Source of the DNA: Hyalella azteca
Lineage: Eukaryota > Arthropoda > Malacostraca > Amphipoda > Hyalellidae
Length of the DNA stretch: 64,000 nt
Reading direction: 5' to 3'
NCBI RefSeq assembly: GCF_000764305.2
Contig: NW_025947742.1
Span: 62,001-126,000 of the forward strand
The position numbers were made by a program, and so were the translations under genes. Positions 13,642 through 24,620 of the stretch are shown here, piece by piece; position 1 is the stretch's first letter, and each line of letters starts with the position of its first letter. The notes under the pieces were generated by a model that did no database searches, was not told the origin of the DNA, and saw only the letters and a list, made by a program, of their open reading frames with translations.

Positions 13642-15800
13642 GTTTATACATTCGTTACTATAACATGCAGAATATTATTAAAGAAACTTTATATTCACAT
13701 GATAAACATCTCTCAATCATGGTTGATTAACTCATTCTTATACGTAATGCAAATTTTGCAATGGAACGAAGAAATATGATCATTAGAACTTTCGTGATAT
13801 AGTGTCAACGCACTCTCATCTATAGCGACAATGGTAGCGATTTCACAGGCTTCAATTTTGTCGAGGATGAAGTGGCAAACCAATCAGAAGAAGCAGAGGG
13901 TTTCTCGCACTGAACAAAGGAATTCGTCTGACTCTTGAACCTGTCGACGTCTGTAAAAAAGTCGCTCACAGGAAGAAATTTAGCAGCGGTTAACGTTTTA
14001 TTGCGCAAGTCTTCATAAATCATTCAAACAATGAACATGCCGTTGGCAAATAAAAAAACCAGTATCGACTTATTAAAATTTCGAAGTAGACCATTTACCG
14101 ACAAAATTAAGATGCGTGAACGAAAATTTAGTCTAGACTGAAATGGCGAATTCGAAGGCTCGCCGTGACATGCGTCACCGCAACGCCTGTCATGCACGTA
14201 TGATTAAGACGAGCTCCAGGCTTTTTACAACAAATAAATCATTGAACCCATTGCTTAATCTTCTTGGTTCCCTCGCTTCAGTTCCAACTGTCAGAGTGCT
14301 GGCGTGTGACTGCAAGCAATTATAAAATTGAAGAACTGAATATGTGGTGACCAAGTTTAAAATTAGTCGAACTGCGAGGTGTTTTTTATAATAAAGAATT
14401 ATAATTTAGCACGAACAGTACTGATTATTAATGCCACAAAATAAACTAGTTAAAAACTTAAAATTCGTTGGCAAGTCGTTAAACGTTCAAATGTATAATG
14501 TTGCGTAAAAGCTAAACATATTGATCAAATAAAATGCCAGTATGTTGAACTAGAGTTGTTCGACTAACCATGGCCGCTTCTTTACTTATCCTCATCGAAA
14601 GCGAAAGATACTATGATATTTATTCTATAGAAATGAGCCACATGATATATATTACAGTATCTCTGTGTTGGGGAAAATGCTACGGTTTAACAGTTTATCG
14701 ATTGCATGACGGCCGCATATCGCAAGTCACACAAATACCCTTTAATCCGATTAGCATTTTAAACGCTTTACTTCATTATTGATTTTCCGATTTAAAATTT
14801 GATTTATTGGAAAAAATTCTAAATTGTCATTTTAGGATGTAATTTTGTGTTTCCAGGGGATTTCATGCAGATGGGTAATATTGTATACTCTGTCCAGCAA
14901 CGTGTGTAGTAGGTTTTTACGTTGTGAAACATGTGCACAAATTGGCTGCACGCTCTAGCCCAGACGTTACGCTTTAAAGTGAAAACTCGTGTTAAAAAAC
15001 TTTTGCCAAATGCTTTCGTCAGCCACGGAAGGTAAAATCAATCTACACAAGCGAGCAATTCGTTGTAAGACTTCTTACTTTAGCAACGCAGAGTGATTCG
15101 AAGAACAGAAACTGTCGAAGATCATCCTCTCTTCATCAGTACGCTTCCAATTCATCTAGTAGGCGCGTTTAAAAGCCAACGAAACCAAACGACCTTCACT
15201 CCAGCGAAGTAAAAGGTTAGGAAGCTTATATCAAATAAACTTGAAATTCTTTAATGAAATTGAAATTTTCAAGACCACAATTTTCCTACACGTACGCCTC
15301 GATTATGTTATATATACGCAGTGTCTGCAACCGAGTTAGAAAACCACATACCGAAATTTCACTGAAAGTATAATCCAAAAGTTGAAACTTTACAGCATTG
15401 AGTAAACAGCAGACCTCACACCGAATGCACTAGTGGTGTGCGAGCCGAGGTAGTAATGCACTGGCAAAATAAATCAATGCCTAGATTAGACATGACAACG
15501 GCTTTCTGCGCGTTATCAGGTAAGCCTTAGACTATCAAATCTTGATATTGTGAAGAAAATTACTATCGAATATCGTGAATGTTAGAGGAGTGTTTATGTC
15601 AGTCATTGCTGCAACAGCGTCACTAGAATTTCAAGTAGAGTAATTTAATTATAATATAAATAAACGTAATAAGTATTGATATAAATCAAAAATTACGATT
15701 TACTGAAATTCAAATCGTCATGCTGTATCCCGACAACACTTGTAAGTGCAAATGCTGGAATTCAGAGAAGAAATTATGCCAGTCAATTATATCAGCGTAC

Positions 15801-15895
15801 CTGAGGTTGGCTGCATCTTCCTGCAGTGAAGCGTCAGCAGGGAGGTGAGGAACAACGGGTGCTGGGTCTGGTGAAGAAGAGCGAGCAGTCACCCC
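15801..15895 (-). CDS. Exon 3 seen: small linker exon of the scaffold protein
   Basis: A 95-bp exon with an excellent acceptor (a T-rich tract ending TTTTTCAG) and donor (CCTCAG|GTACGC). It starts on a codon boundary, as required by exon 38613-41373, and ends two bases into an Arg codon that the first base of exon 125-937 completes. The 31 full codons read GVTARSSSPDPAPVVPHLPA and then DASLQEDAANL, a Pro/Ser-rich stretch followed by a short acidic helix-like end. Because it is short and phase-asymmetric (0 to 2), skipping it would break the frame, so it is probably constitutive. The sequence gives no functional motif beyond its composition. Confidence 0.8.
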
Positions 15896-16362
15896 CTGAA
15901 AAAGAAAACGAATAGAAAAACTTCACAAGGAAGATTCATTTTCAGGGATTACTCTTTTAAAATCAACATAACTACACTTGTACATATTTAAGTTATAGAT
16001 GTCGAATGGGATATTTTAAATGAGTATCATTCAAAACATCACTATATATGTTATGTGCTTATTCAGTTATTTTGGTGTTAATTCAAAGGAACTGAAATCG
16101 ATGAATATTATTCTTTTATTAATACATTTGATTCATTTATTTTAATAATACAATAATTCAATTCTAGCTTTTAATGTGAAGGGACACAGAGAAAACTAAT
16201 GTCAAAAATTTCAAACGGTCATAACAAAGGAAACGGTAAAAGTCCAAAATGTTAGATTGCGCAAAGAACGGTGGAAGTCACTACGCATTTTGTATCAGAA
16301 CGCTAGTAGTTCCATCACTACTAGCATGCTAGAGACATCTTCACGACATAGATTAAGTACTG

Positions 16363-16377
16363 GAGAGAGAGAGAGAG
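16363..16377. repeat. (GA)7 microsatellite
   Basis: An uninterrupted run of GA dinucleotides. Confidence 0.85.
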
Positions 16378-19300
16378 TAGAAATGCAGGATTATTCAGAA
16401 CAATACTCGTGCAATAATATAACCATTAGGAACGAGTTCTCTTAAAAACCCACGTTGCAAGCCCAGGAATAACTCGTGCCTGCAGCGGTAAACTCAAGCA
16501 AAACACCGTCATTTTCTCGCCCCAGAATTTCTTCAGGCAGACCAAGCACAGCTAAAGCTGTGATCAGAAAGACGGACCTGATCATTTGGCAGTCGAATGT
16601 TTCCACCCACTCTTGCATCAACAAATTATTAGCAGGCATGGAGGGGATTCTTAACAGGGATGCTAGACAGAAGTGCCAGAGGAATTGTGAATTACTGCAC
16701 GACTCGGGGTTGGTCAGGTGAAACAACTCGGAAATAAATGGCTTTGATATCGAAATCAAAATTCAGCTTGGTCGGAGCTATCGACCAAATCAATTTGTTT
16801 GATTATGAACTGGGAGTGGATAACAGTAAATAATTGTGAAGCTCGTTAATGACGTCGAAAATATATGGTTGCTACTTGCTTGTAAATAGCATAGGTAATG
16901 CTTTTATATATGAACTGAAAATCGCAAAAAAATAACAATAGTAAACACGCGACAAAGAAGGCAGCGAAAGTGCGAAACCAATATGATAATTTTTAGATCC
17001 TAATGTTCAAAGTGCCTAAACACAATACAATTCGCTTGACAAAACAAGGAAGCAAACGCGCAAACGTGCAAAAGAATCAAGCAGCACATTTAAAATAAAG
17101 GCCCAAATGATAAACTCATCCACGCACGTCCAGTTCTGAATGGAAAATCAGCTCAAAAGAATGGCGCTCACTCACATCCAGGTTTTGCAGCGGAAAAATA
17201 AACTAAACGTTAAAGATGTCAAAATAAAATATAAGGTTTAAAATCCAGAAGTTTGAAGCTTTTTTTCCAAGGTTATCAAAATATTTGCCAAAAACAACTT
17301 CAGACGCACAAACGAAAGAGGGTTTTAGAGAATGCTGCAAAAGGTGCAAATAAATAAATTCAAGAAATAAATAAATGCAAAAAGATCGTCACATTTTCAT
17401 CGGCCTTTTATAATTTCAGAATATTTAAAAGAAATAGAGTAAATTCTTGCCGTGGTACGACAAGGTATTATCGTCTTTTCTTTGATGTATGGTTTTGTAG
17501 AATGTATAGTTTATGTAGTATAGTTATACTAGTTAGTTGAGAGTTAAATTCTGATATGTGATATCCTCTTCCAGTGGGTTTATTTATAATTATTCGTTTG
17601 AAGTGAAATAATGTATGAAAAAAATCTCTTTTGAGCAAATCTCAATGAAATGCGTGACAAATTTTTATTTTATCAGTGCCACTTGTCTCGCTATCTAACA
17701 TATGCAAATAGAAGGACATGAACTGCGAGAAAAAATTTTTGAAACGAAACTCGACAGAAAGTTCCTCTGTATAACGATATCCTGTAGTTAAAGAGGGTAC
17801 GATTTAACAGCAGGATATTTTTTGCAGGTTTGTCGCGGCGCAAAACGGCCTCTCGTTAAGCAGCGACTTCCTGCTCGTTTCTGCTTCCATGTTCACGACA
17901 GAGTCTCGCGACGATTAAAAATATCAACCGTCAAGACATTTAAAAGTCAACATTTAGAATACTAATAAACATACTTATTTAAAATAAAATATAATTTTAT
18001 CGACAAACAATTGTCCTTCTATCATTGAAAAATGCATCACTTTCACGCGAAAGCGCTCTTTAACATAACACTGGCTATACTTCTGCGTCTGAGCTATCGA
18101 TGTGATAAGTAGAAATTTACTGTCTGGTACTTATTGAGTTAGCCCACCTCATTCTTCACTTGATAAACGGGGTGAAGAAACGACAGAAAAATTCTAACAT
18201 TTGTACGAAAAATTAAAAGTTATAAAAATTCCCTTGAATCATACAATTTCGAAACACGGATTTTGCCACAACTAATAAAAGTGGGCAAACGAGCGCCTTC
18301 ACAACTATGCTAATTTGTAGAATATCGAACATCCTACCAATGAAGAGGTATGCTTCACCTTCATCACGACTCCTCATTTGTTTACAAGCTCTGACAATGT
18401 TATTCAATAAATTTATAATATTCTATATTTATACTAGTATTATTATAGGCTATCTTGTACAGATTAATAAACACACAGTAATTAACTTACGAGGAAGATG
18501 CGGAAAAAGACAAAATGAGATTAAATAAATCGGAGGTCACACTGCCGACTTCGTTTTTCTATTATCTTTCGACTTTACAGGCGATCTAGTAACAACTCGC
18601 AGGAACGCTACGACATGCAAACGAGAGGCTGTTAACGAACACATGGGAAGGACAGCCACGGAGGCAATGAATTGCCGGCGTGTCGACGATTGCCGCGATA
18701 AAAAGACAATTGTGGGCGACAAGGTGACGCGTGACGACAAAACAGCTAGGCAAGAATTTAGGCCAAAACATCCTTCAGATCCACAGCCAACGAAGCCTTA
18801 GAAATAGCAAAGAGCTTGGTTACTCAGCCGTAAAAGGGATCATGGTTTATACTGTGAAAAAATAATTCAAAATTGAAGTCTAAAATAGAAAAATGTCAAT
18901 CTTAAAGGATTCTAATGTCAGGCATGGATAGATGCAAAGTAGAAGAATAGGTCAATTTGTATTGAAAATATAAAGTTAAACGAATAATCAAGCGACGCTG
19001 TGAAGAGAAACTAGACTCTCAAAAATGTTGGAGATTTTATTGAGGTTATGAATCAAATCGCTCCTGACAACGTCAAATTTACGTCATAATAAAATACTTG
19101 ACAAGCTATTTGAAGCAACACAACAAATAATAAACGAAACGCACACTCGTCACCTGATGATGAAAGATCAACAATCTGAGGAGAAACACACCAGCTCAGG
19201 TCGGATAAGGAAGGGTAGAAAGGCACGAAGAAAGGTCACTTTATGCAGTTGTAGATTAGCCACAGCATTGTGTTGCCCGAGCAAATTAGGTTCGTCATTA

Positions 19301-20378
19301 GCAGCTGTTTAGCGACTGCAGCGGCACCCATCAGCACTAAACTCGCCTCATTTGCGAGCGTCTCCAGGAAATCAACAGTCACGTGGCATTGTTTTCCATC
19401 CAGCGAGGCGAATTGGCTACACAGTTCGTATACTGCATCGCATGTTCCCGGATCCCGAAGTCGAAGAAATGTAGGCAACGGGAGACAAACTTTCGTTCAA
19501 TGAAACTCCGCAAAATATAACACGTTTCTGACAGGTAAGGAAATGCTAGCATTCGTATGACTGTTGAACAACCACTGTATCCTATAAACTACAATAGATA
19601 ATTCGATGGTGAATGTCAATATCAAAACATTTTGATATTGATATATAATTAATTGTATTCAGCGGTTATTCACCGATTCACTTGTTATAATATCTCGCTT
19701 CTTTCCACATCAAATTAACAGTTCCATTTAATTACTATAAGCTTAACAGAAAAGATTTCTGACGACACCAAAACACTTCAGCTTACAGACTAGTTCAGCA
19801 ATAGCCAAATGAAATAAATAACACTGCTCTGTTCGGTGAGCACAAGATCAGCGGTAATCACATAAAAGCGAATTATTTCCTTGTAAAGAGGATGAGAAGA
19901 CTTTTCTCTCAGCAAATCATTCGACGATTACGATCGAGTGTAAAATCGTTCCAAGATTCTTTTCCAAACGTGCTGTTGTGCATGTCTTCATTTTTCAAGG
20001 TTATACATGGTTGTAGAATTGTAGGAAGAACAGGCGACGAACAGCTTCAGCTCCACCATCTGTTAGCCTTCACATCACGTCAGTTTTCCACCACCTTCAC
20101 CATCTGGCACTTCGTGGAGGGTTGCTGGCCAGTAGCGCTCTGTGGGTTGCCCGAACCAAGCAAGTCATTGTCAACGATCAAAAAATTAAACCAACGTGCC
20201 GTTGTTAGTGAAGAAATATTTCGCCTTATACTTCCTGATAGACTGAATTTTAGCGTTAATCAAAACATGAAATAATAAGAATTGAACTGTTTTATTTTAT
20301 TAAGGAAATGAATTTTGCTAAACTATACAAATTCTACGCAACGACGTGTGCAGAATAATAGAAAAATAATTAAATATA

Positions 20379-20384
20379 TTTATT
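20379..20384 (-). other. Candidate polyadenylation signal of the nested locus
   Basis: A minus-strand AATAAA lies about 150 bp after the stop codon of the 20533-21684 ORF. Another AATAAA lies at 20291-20296. The first is at a normal distance for a short 3' UTR. Such motifs are frequent in A+T-rich DNA, so this is only supporting evidence. Confidence 0.4.
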
Positions 20385-20532
20385 TCACTTGCAACTTTTA
20401 GATCTTTCATTTCTAGATCAATTTCGATACGAATAAACTAGAAATCTATTTTTTTTATAACCATGACTTTATAACATTTCAATATGAAGAAGCCTTGATT
20501 ACTATTAAATGAAATCACCCGAAATAAAATGA

Positions 20533-21684
20533 CTACAATTCTATTACCTCCACCGGCTTCGACGATCTTCCAACGATATTTGGGAATTTATCTTCAAGAT
20601 GATCTTCATATTCTTTCGCTTTGAGGGAAACTGCATCAAGATTCTCTTTAACGTTACCCGTAATCCGCGCTTTGCATCGGAACATCTGCTGCGTCGTGCG
20701 GTTGTGCATAGATCTTAACTTGTTCCTCGCTTCCAAGATTGGTCGCGCCACGAAGTTCTCGTACTTATCGGCAAACTTTTGCTTGACGTCAAGCCGCATA
20801 CTCTGGGACCGTAGCTGGAGGCTGTTAGAGGTCAGCCCAACACGCAGTCTGGCTTGCAAAACCGCGATCTGCATGTTCTCTTTACACCGAACACAGCTTT
20901 GCACCACCTCCTCTGCCGCGCCGTTGTATTTGCTCTGAATGCGGCCATGCAGGTCTTCATAAAGGCCTCTGGCCGCCTCCTGACACTCTTGAGCCGCCAC
21001 GCTGGACCGATATTTCACGGACTCGTACAAGGCGGAAGTTTGATGTTGGGCTCGCCCAAGAAGCCCAGTTACGCTGACAGGGGCCGAGTCCCACGCCCAC
21101 TGTCCCACCGCCGATAGAGTTTCGTGAACAGCCAAAACCAGCGCCGCCCAAGGCTCCCACCACTTCCCCGGTAGGCTGTCTTGACGATCTCGACCACCAC
21201 TCTGACTAGATTCGGAACGCTTTTGCCGATTCTCACCTTGATTAATATATACGGGTTGTTTGTTGTTATTACTTCCACTATGACAAGATTCCGAAGTGGT
21301 CGAAGATGATGATGATGTTTGGCTCGTTTGATACGAGTGATCTGCAGATGCGAGAGAAAACCTTTTTTCATCAGAATTGGTACGTGAATAATGAAGAGCT
21401 TTGCTGTCGTGCGAACTGCTGCTCGCCGATCCAAAGCTGCACCTACTACCACTTCTATCAACACTTTCCTCGGATGTCCTACTGTCTTTATTTCTATAGA
21501 TAACAGAACAGCTTTTTCTTGATCCTATAAGATCGTTCTCTTCTAAACCCATCACAGGCGCACTAGATACTTCGTTCAGATCGAGATTAGTTCTAACATC
21601 AACATTCAAATATTCCGTCAGCCAATCCAATTGTCGAATCCGGAATTGATAAAGTTTCCCATTTGTTGTCTTGATAGATGAATT
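20533..21684 (-). CDS. Nested ORF of unknown family: Ser-rich N-half, Trp-rich hydrophobic patch, helical basic C-half
   Basis: A 383-codon open frame plus stop, the second-longest convincing coding stretch in the window. The first in-frame ATG is at 21552 (MGLEENDLIGSRK), giving 339 residues, with G at -3 and +4 as in good start contexts. Codons upstream (GKLYQFRIRQLDWLTEYL) also look coding. They could be reached by splicing at AAG before 21669 or if a frameshift joins the ORF to the preceding 47-codon ORF. The N-half is Ser-rich and disordered. A hydrophobic Trp-rich segment follows (KWWEPWAALVLAVHETLSA and GQWAWDSAPVSVTGLLG), then about 170 residues predicted to be helical and rich in Arg/Lys/Glu/Gln with several Cys, ending VEVIEL. 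The layout suggests a membrane- or lipid-surface-associated protein with amphipathic helices, but I recognise no family. It lies in an intron of the scaffold gene on the same strand. Alternatively it could be an alternative 3' terminal exon of that gene, since phase 0 at 21669 would match the end of exon 38613-41373. The poor acceptor (no pyrimidine tract) argues against that. Confidence 0.7.
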   Translation of the reverse strand, partial: NSSIKTTNGKLYQFRIRQLDWLTEYLNVDVRTNLDLNEVSSAPVMGLEENDLIGSRKSCSVIYRNKDSRTSEESVDRSGSRCSFGSASSSSHDSKALHYSRTNSDEKRFSLASADHSYQTSQTSSSSSTTSESCHSGSNNNKQPVYINQGENRQKRSESSQSGGRDRQDSLPGKWWEPWAALVLAVHETLSAVGQWAWDSAPVSVTGLLGRAQHQTSALYESVKYRSSVAAQECQEAARGLYEDLHGRIQSKYNGAAEEVVQSCVRCKENMQIAVLQARLRVGLTSNSLQLRSQSMRLDVKQKFADKYENFVARPILEARNKLRSMHNRTTQQMFRCKARITGNVKENLDAVSLKAKEYEDHLEDKFPNIVGRSSKPVEVIEL

Positions 21685-21688
21685 TTAA

Positions 21689-21832
21689 TCAGCGTGGACC
21701 AGCAAAGAAATAAAACACGACGTCACATATCACAGAAAAGGTGCATACCACGTACAATATTACCAGCACGGCTACCATGAGGCCGGTTGACACGCTGATA
21801 TCGCCCGCTGAACTTTTCGATTCGCCACTCAT
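21689..21832 (-). CDS. 47-residue single-pass membrane peptide ORF (candidate microprotein or upstream ORF)
   Basis: The ATG sits in a good context (GAAACGAAATGAGTG, A at -3, G at +4). The peptide has a hydrophilic N-terminus (MSGESKSSAGDISVSTG), a hydrophobic membrane segment at about residues 18-36 (LMVAVLVILYVVCTFSVIC), and a short aromatic tail ending YFFAGPR before TGA. Seventy-nine bases upstream is a strong splice acceptor (CCTTTTCTTCTCAG, exon start 21911), so the ORF would be the first one in a spliced exon. It ends 4 bases before the 20533-21684 frame opens, in a different frame, and the two frames do not overlap. It may be a separate microprotein in a two-ORF transcript, a regulatory upstream ORF, or the true N-terminus of the longer protein broken by an indel. 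It is too short for family recognition, and I know no matching family. Confidence 0.45.
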   Translation of the reverse strand: MSGESKSSAGDISVSTGLMVAVLVILYVVCTFSVICDVVFYFFAGPR

Positions 21833-22355
21833 TTCGTTTCCGTCAAGTAATTGAGCGAGAAAATTTCAAAACGATTCCAACTCGAATATAATATAAAGAT
21901 ATCAACTGACTCTGAGAAGAAAAGGACCATAAGTTATAATTAAAAACGCAGTTCCGAACAATTTAAGCTTGACTCTTAAAAAATATCAACATCAATTGTG
22001 TTTACTCCCAAATTGAAAATATCGCAAGGCACTTCAAGGCTTAAGTTGACACAAATAATGATTGAGATGAAATTCATAATTAGGCCTGATGTAACTAACA
22101 ACTGTACAATTGGGAACAAAATACGTATGTTTTGATTTCCCTCCAAATAAAATTTTAATAATGCGAATGTATTAAATTCTCTTCCTAAATGTAGTCGCAA
22201 AAGTCTCGTTGATCCACAGCTGATCGCTTCGATTCTCCTAGAATAGAACTTAGAGTGAAAACAAGAATAACTACAGCACGATAAAATAATGACGGGCTTA
22301 AGCTAGCAACACTTAAGGGGCACTGCATGTAAGAGAAATAAGAACACCAAAAACA

Positions 22356-22513
22356 TTATAACACCGATAGATCATCGAAGCCGTAAATGTTATCAGCATC
22401 CAAGAGCGGGTGAGTGACCATATGCATGCGGCACCTGAGAGACTGCTGCTGCAAAGCTCCTCTGAGTGTCGTGCTACCTGGGATGCTGCCAACACCGCCC
22501 AGAGCAGGCAGAT
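22356..22513 (-). CDS. Possible unassigned terminal exon (weak)
   Basis: A strong acceptor (TTTGTCGTCTTGCTTTAG before 22513) opens a frame reading LPALGGVGSIPGSTTLRGAL and later THPLLDADNIYGFDDLSVL, then stops. It lies about 0.5 kb upstream, on the minus strand, of the nested locus. Its stop excludes it from being a coding exon joined to that ORF in this frame. A second good acceptor (TTATTTCTCTTACATGCAG, ending at 22323) follows. It could be a terminal exon of an undetected transcript, or chance in a GC-richer patch. Confidence 0.2.
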
Positions 22514-24620
22514 CTAAAGCAAGACGACAAATAAACAGCTGGCGTCGGTAGCCCTGCAGCGTGAAAACGTGTGCAAATAATCTGTACGCAGGAACACGCG
22601 GGGCTATAGACAGGACCGTCCCGCGATACTGTTTTGCTATGGAAACATTCACTCTGATCGTATTGAAAATTAACTCTACAATCGCATCTCACCAACGAAT
22701 TGATCCATTGCGAGAAAACATAGGGTGAAGAAATAAATGTCAAGTTAAACCTCAAATTTGAAAAATCTAAAACCACAGCAGACAACACAAACTGAGTACA
22801 TGGTAATCCACAAAGCACTTCATGCCGAGGGCTTTTTCAGCTTATTTTACACATAACGAATTATGCGGAGGCTCAGGAAACGAGTCTCCATAATACAAAC
22901 ATCACAGAATAGAATATGCCAAGTATATAATTGTCATAATTTAAATGCAAGTAGTTACTTATCAGTTCACAAGCCAAGAACTTATACTTAGAAAACGAGT
23001 TTGCGTGCACATGATCGGCAAAGCGGCATGATAACTTGATCGAATAGCTCTACTACGCTGTTTCAAATATAAAAAAAAACTAAATCAAAATCGAACCTAC
23101 TCAGCTCTCAAATTCGGAAACAGGGTCATATAAGTGTAAATTAATTTTTATCATTTTTATTAATTTATTCAAAGTGTACTTTCTCACAAGGAGAAGTTGC
23201 TTGAGTAAGGCCAAAAGGCGACGTTTGTTCTTGCACACAGGATTCAAGTTGCCTGTTTTGTGTACTGCAAGAAGCCCATTAGCAACACACTGCATTTGCA
23301 TGAGAATGGAAGCCAAGCCATTGCGACCGAGCCGACAAATTTCACAGCATGACTCTGGCGCTCGAGGTACTTCGTCTCGTTAACATCCACTAGATGGTTT
23401 AATAATCTTCTTAGATGTTCAGCAGACAAGCTTATGCTCGGAAGCGACTGCATAGTCGCACGGAGGCCAATTACGCAGAAATTTACCGTCAGCAGGGCCA
23501 GAGAAACACAAACTGTTGCAGAGAGCCGAGCGTCAAGCTGAGATTGCACTCCGCGTCTGCCTGGCAGCATCTGATTTTTTGGGGGTTTGGGACGAGGCTT
23601 GGTAAAGGCCACGAGCATCCGGCACGTTGATATGAACACTTGCTAACGAAAACGCGGGCTGCGGAGGGGTTCTGAAGATTATCAATACAAACGAATAATT
23701 AAAATTTACAAACACCTGAAACGCAAAAAATCGCAACAAAGCAACGTTTGTAGAATTATGAAATCTACAGCCATATCAGGAGATCCATGCAAAAAATCCA
23801 CTGAATATGGAGTACTAATCGTTTAACGAGAACCGATTGAGAAAGGCCATGCAACTATGCCAACAAAAACAAATCAGGCAAATGTTGAGGTAAAACCATC
23901 AACGTGGTTCAGACACACGCTCTGTTTGATAGGTTCTCGTCTTTGATTAATAGCAAGGGGGACAAAAAGAAATAATTACAATCGAGGACAAAAAACTCAA
24001 GGAAACGAGAAGATGAAGCGATAACCTTCATCAATCAGGCGCGACCGGTTGCTGACAAGCTCTTCAGATAAGTCGCGGCAGTCCAGCCTCGTAGCGGCGC
24101 TTCAGGATGGAGGAGCCGGAGGAGCGAAGAGCGTGTAAGCAAACAGAAGAGCAGCGCCGACCGCCTCAGCGAATGTCAACAAGCACTCAAACTGCCAACA
24201 CAAACACAGCTGCACTACAAATTCGTGTTCAAGAGTTCACTGTTCAGTGTCGTTTCCCTCAAAAGGGACGCATTTCTGAGAATTTTACTACAACAATGGT
24301 CAGCTAAGAAAAGCGCAACGAATGCATTTGCTGAAGTGTAAAAAAGTTTTGTTGAGTGGCGCTAGCAAGCAATGCAGTGACGAGAGCCAAGCCACAGCAC
24401 CAGCATGATAGTCATGCAAATATCTCATCGCCACATTAGTCATCACAGGAGCATCAGTTCCATTACAATTAACCAGCCTGAACATGAGATAATTGAAAGG
24501 CCATCATCATGAAGATAGCCGCACGCTGGCGCTCACAAGCACACAATGCAGGGCATCACCCCGAGCAGGGCAGCGCGTCAGGGGCAACCGCCGCACTCAA
24601 GGTCACGCCACCGCTTGTGA

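Larger units (their letters stand above)
938..15800 (-). other. Intron (14.9 kb) between scaffold exons 3 and 4
   Basis: This stretch is A+T-rich and has no ORF that I can support as a functional gene. It holds AT-rich simple sequence near 2601-2642, an (AT)9 run at 6389-6406, a two-copy direct repeat at 4760-4807, a long direct duplication around a transposon fragment (8964-10777) and a small nested tandem repeat at 13531-13641. A locally GC-richer patch at 12040-12240 contains only short overlapping ORFs on both strands. The remaining stretches (938-8960 and 14350-15700 in particular) show nothing else that I can support. Confidence 0.75.

Noticed and set aside
19236..19505. Minus-strand ORF (CDAVYELCSQFASLDGKQC region) and overlapping plus-strand ORF with a CAG|GTAAGG donor at 19535
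   Set aside because: The minus peptide looks fairly protein-like, but no acceptor or donor supports it and the opposite strand is equally open. All plus-strand frames stop before the donor.
23244..23639. 131-codon minus-strand ORF with a hydrophobic ATVCVSLALLTVNFCVIG stretch then SLSAEHLRRLLNHLVDV, considered as a neuropeptide precursor
   Set aside because: No dibasic-flanked amidated peptide, no matched neuropeptide family and no start codon just before the hydrophobic part.
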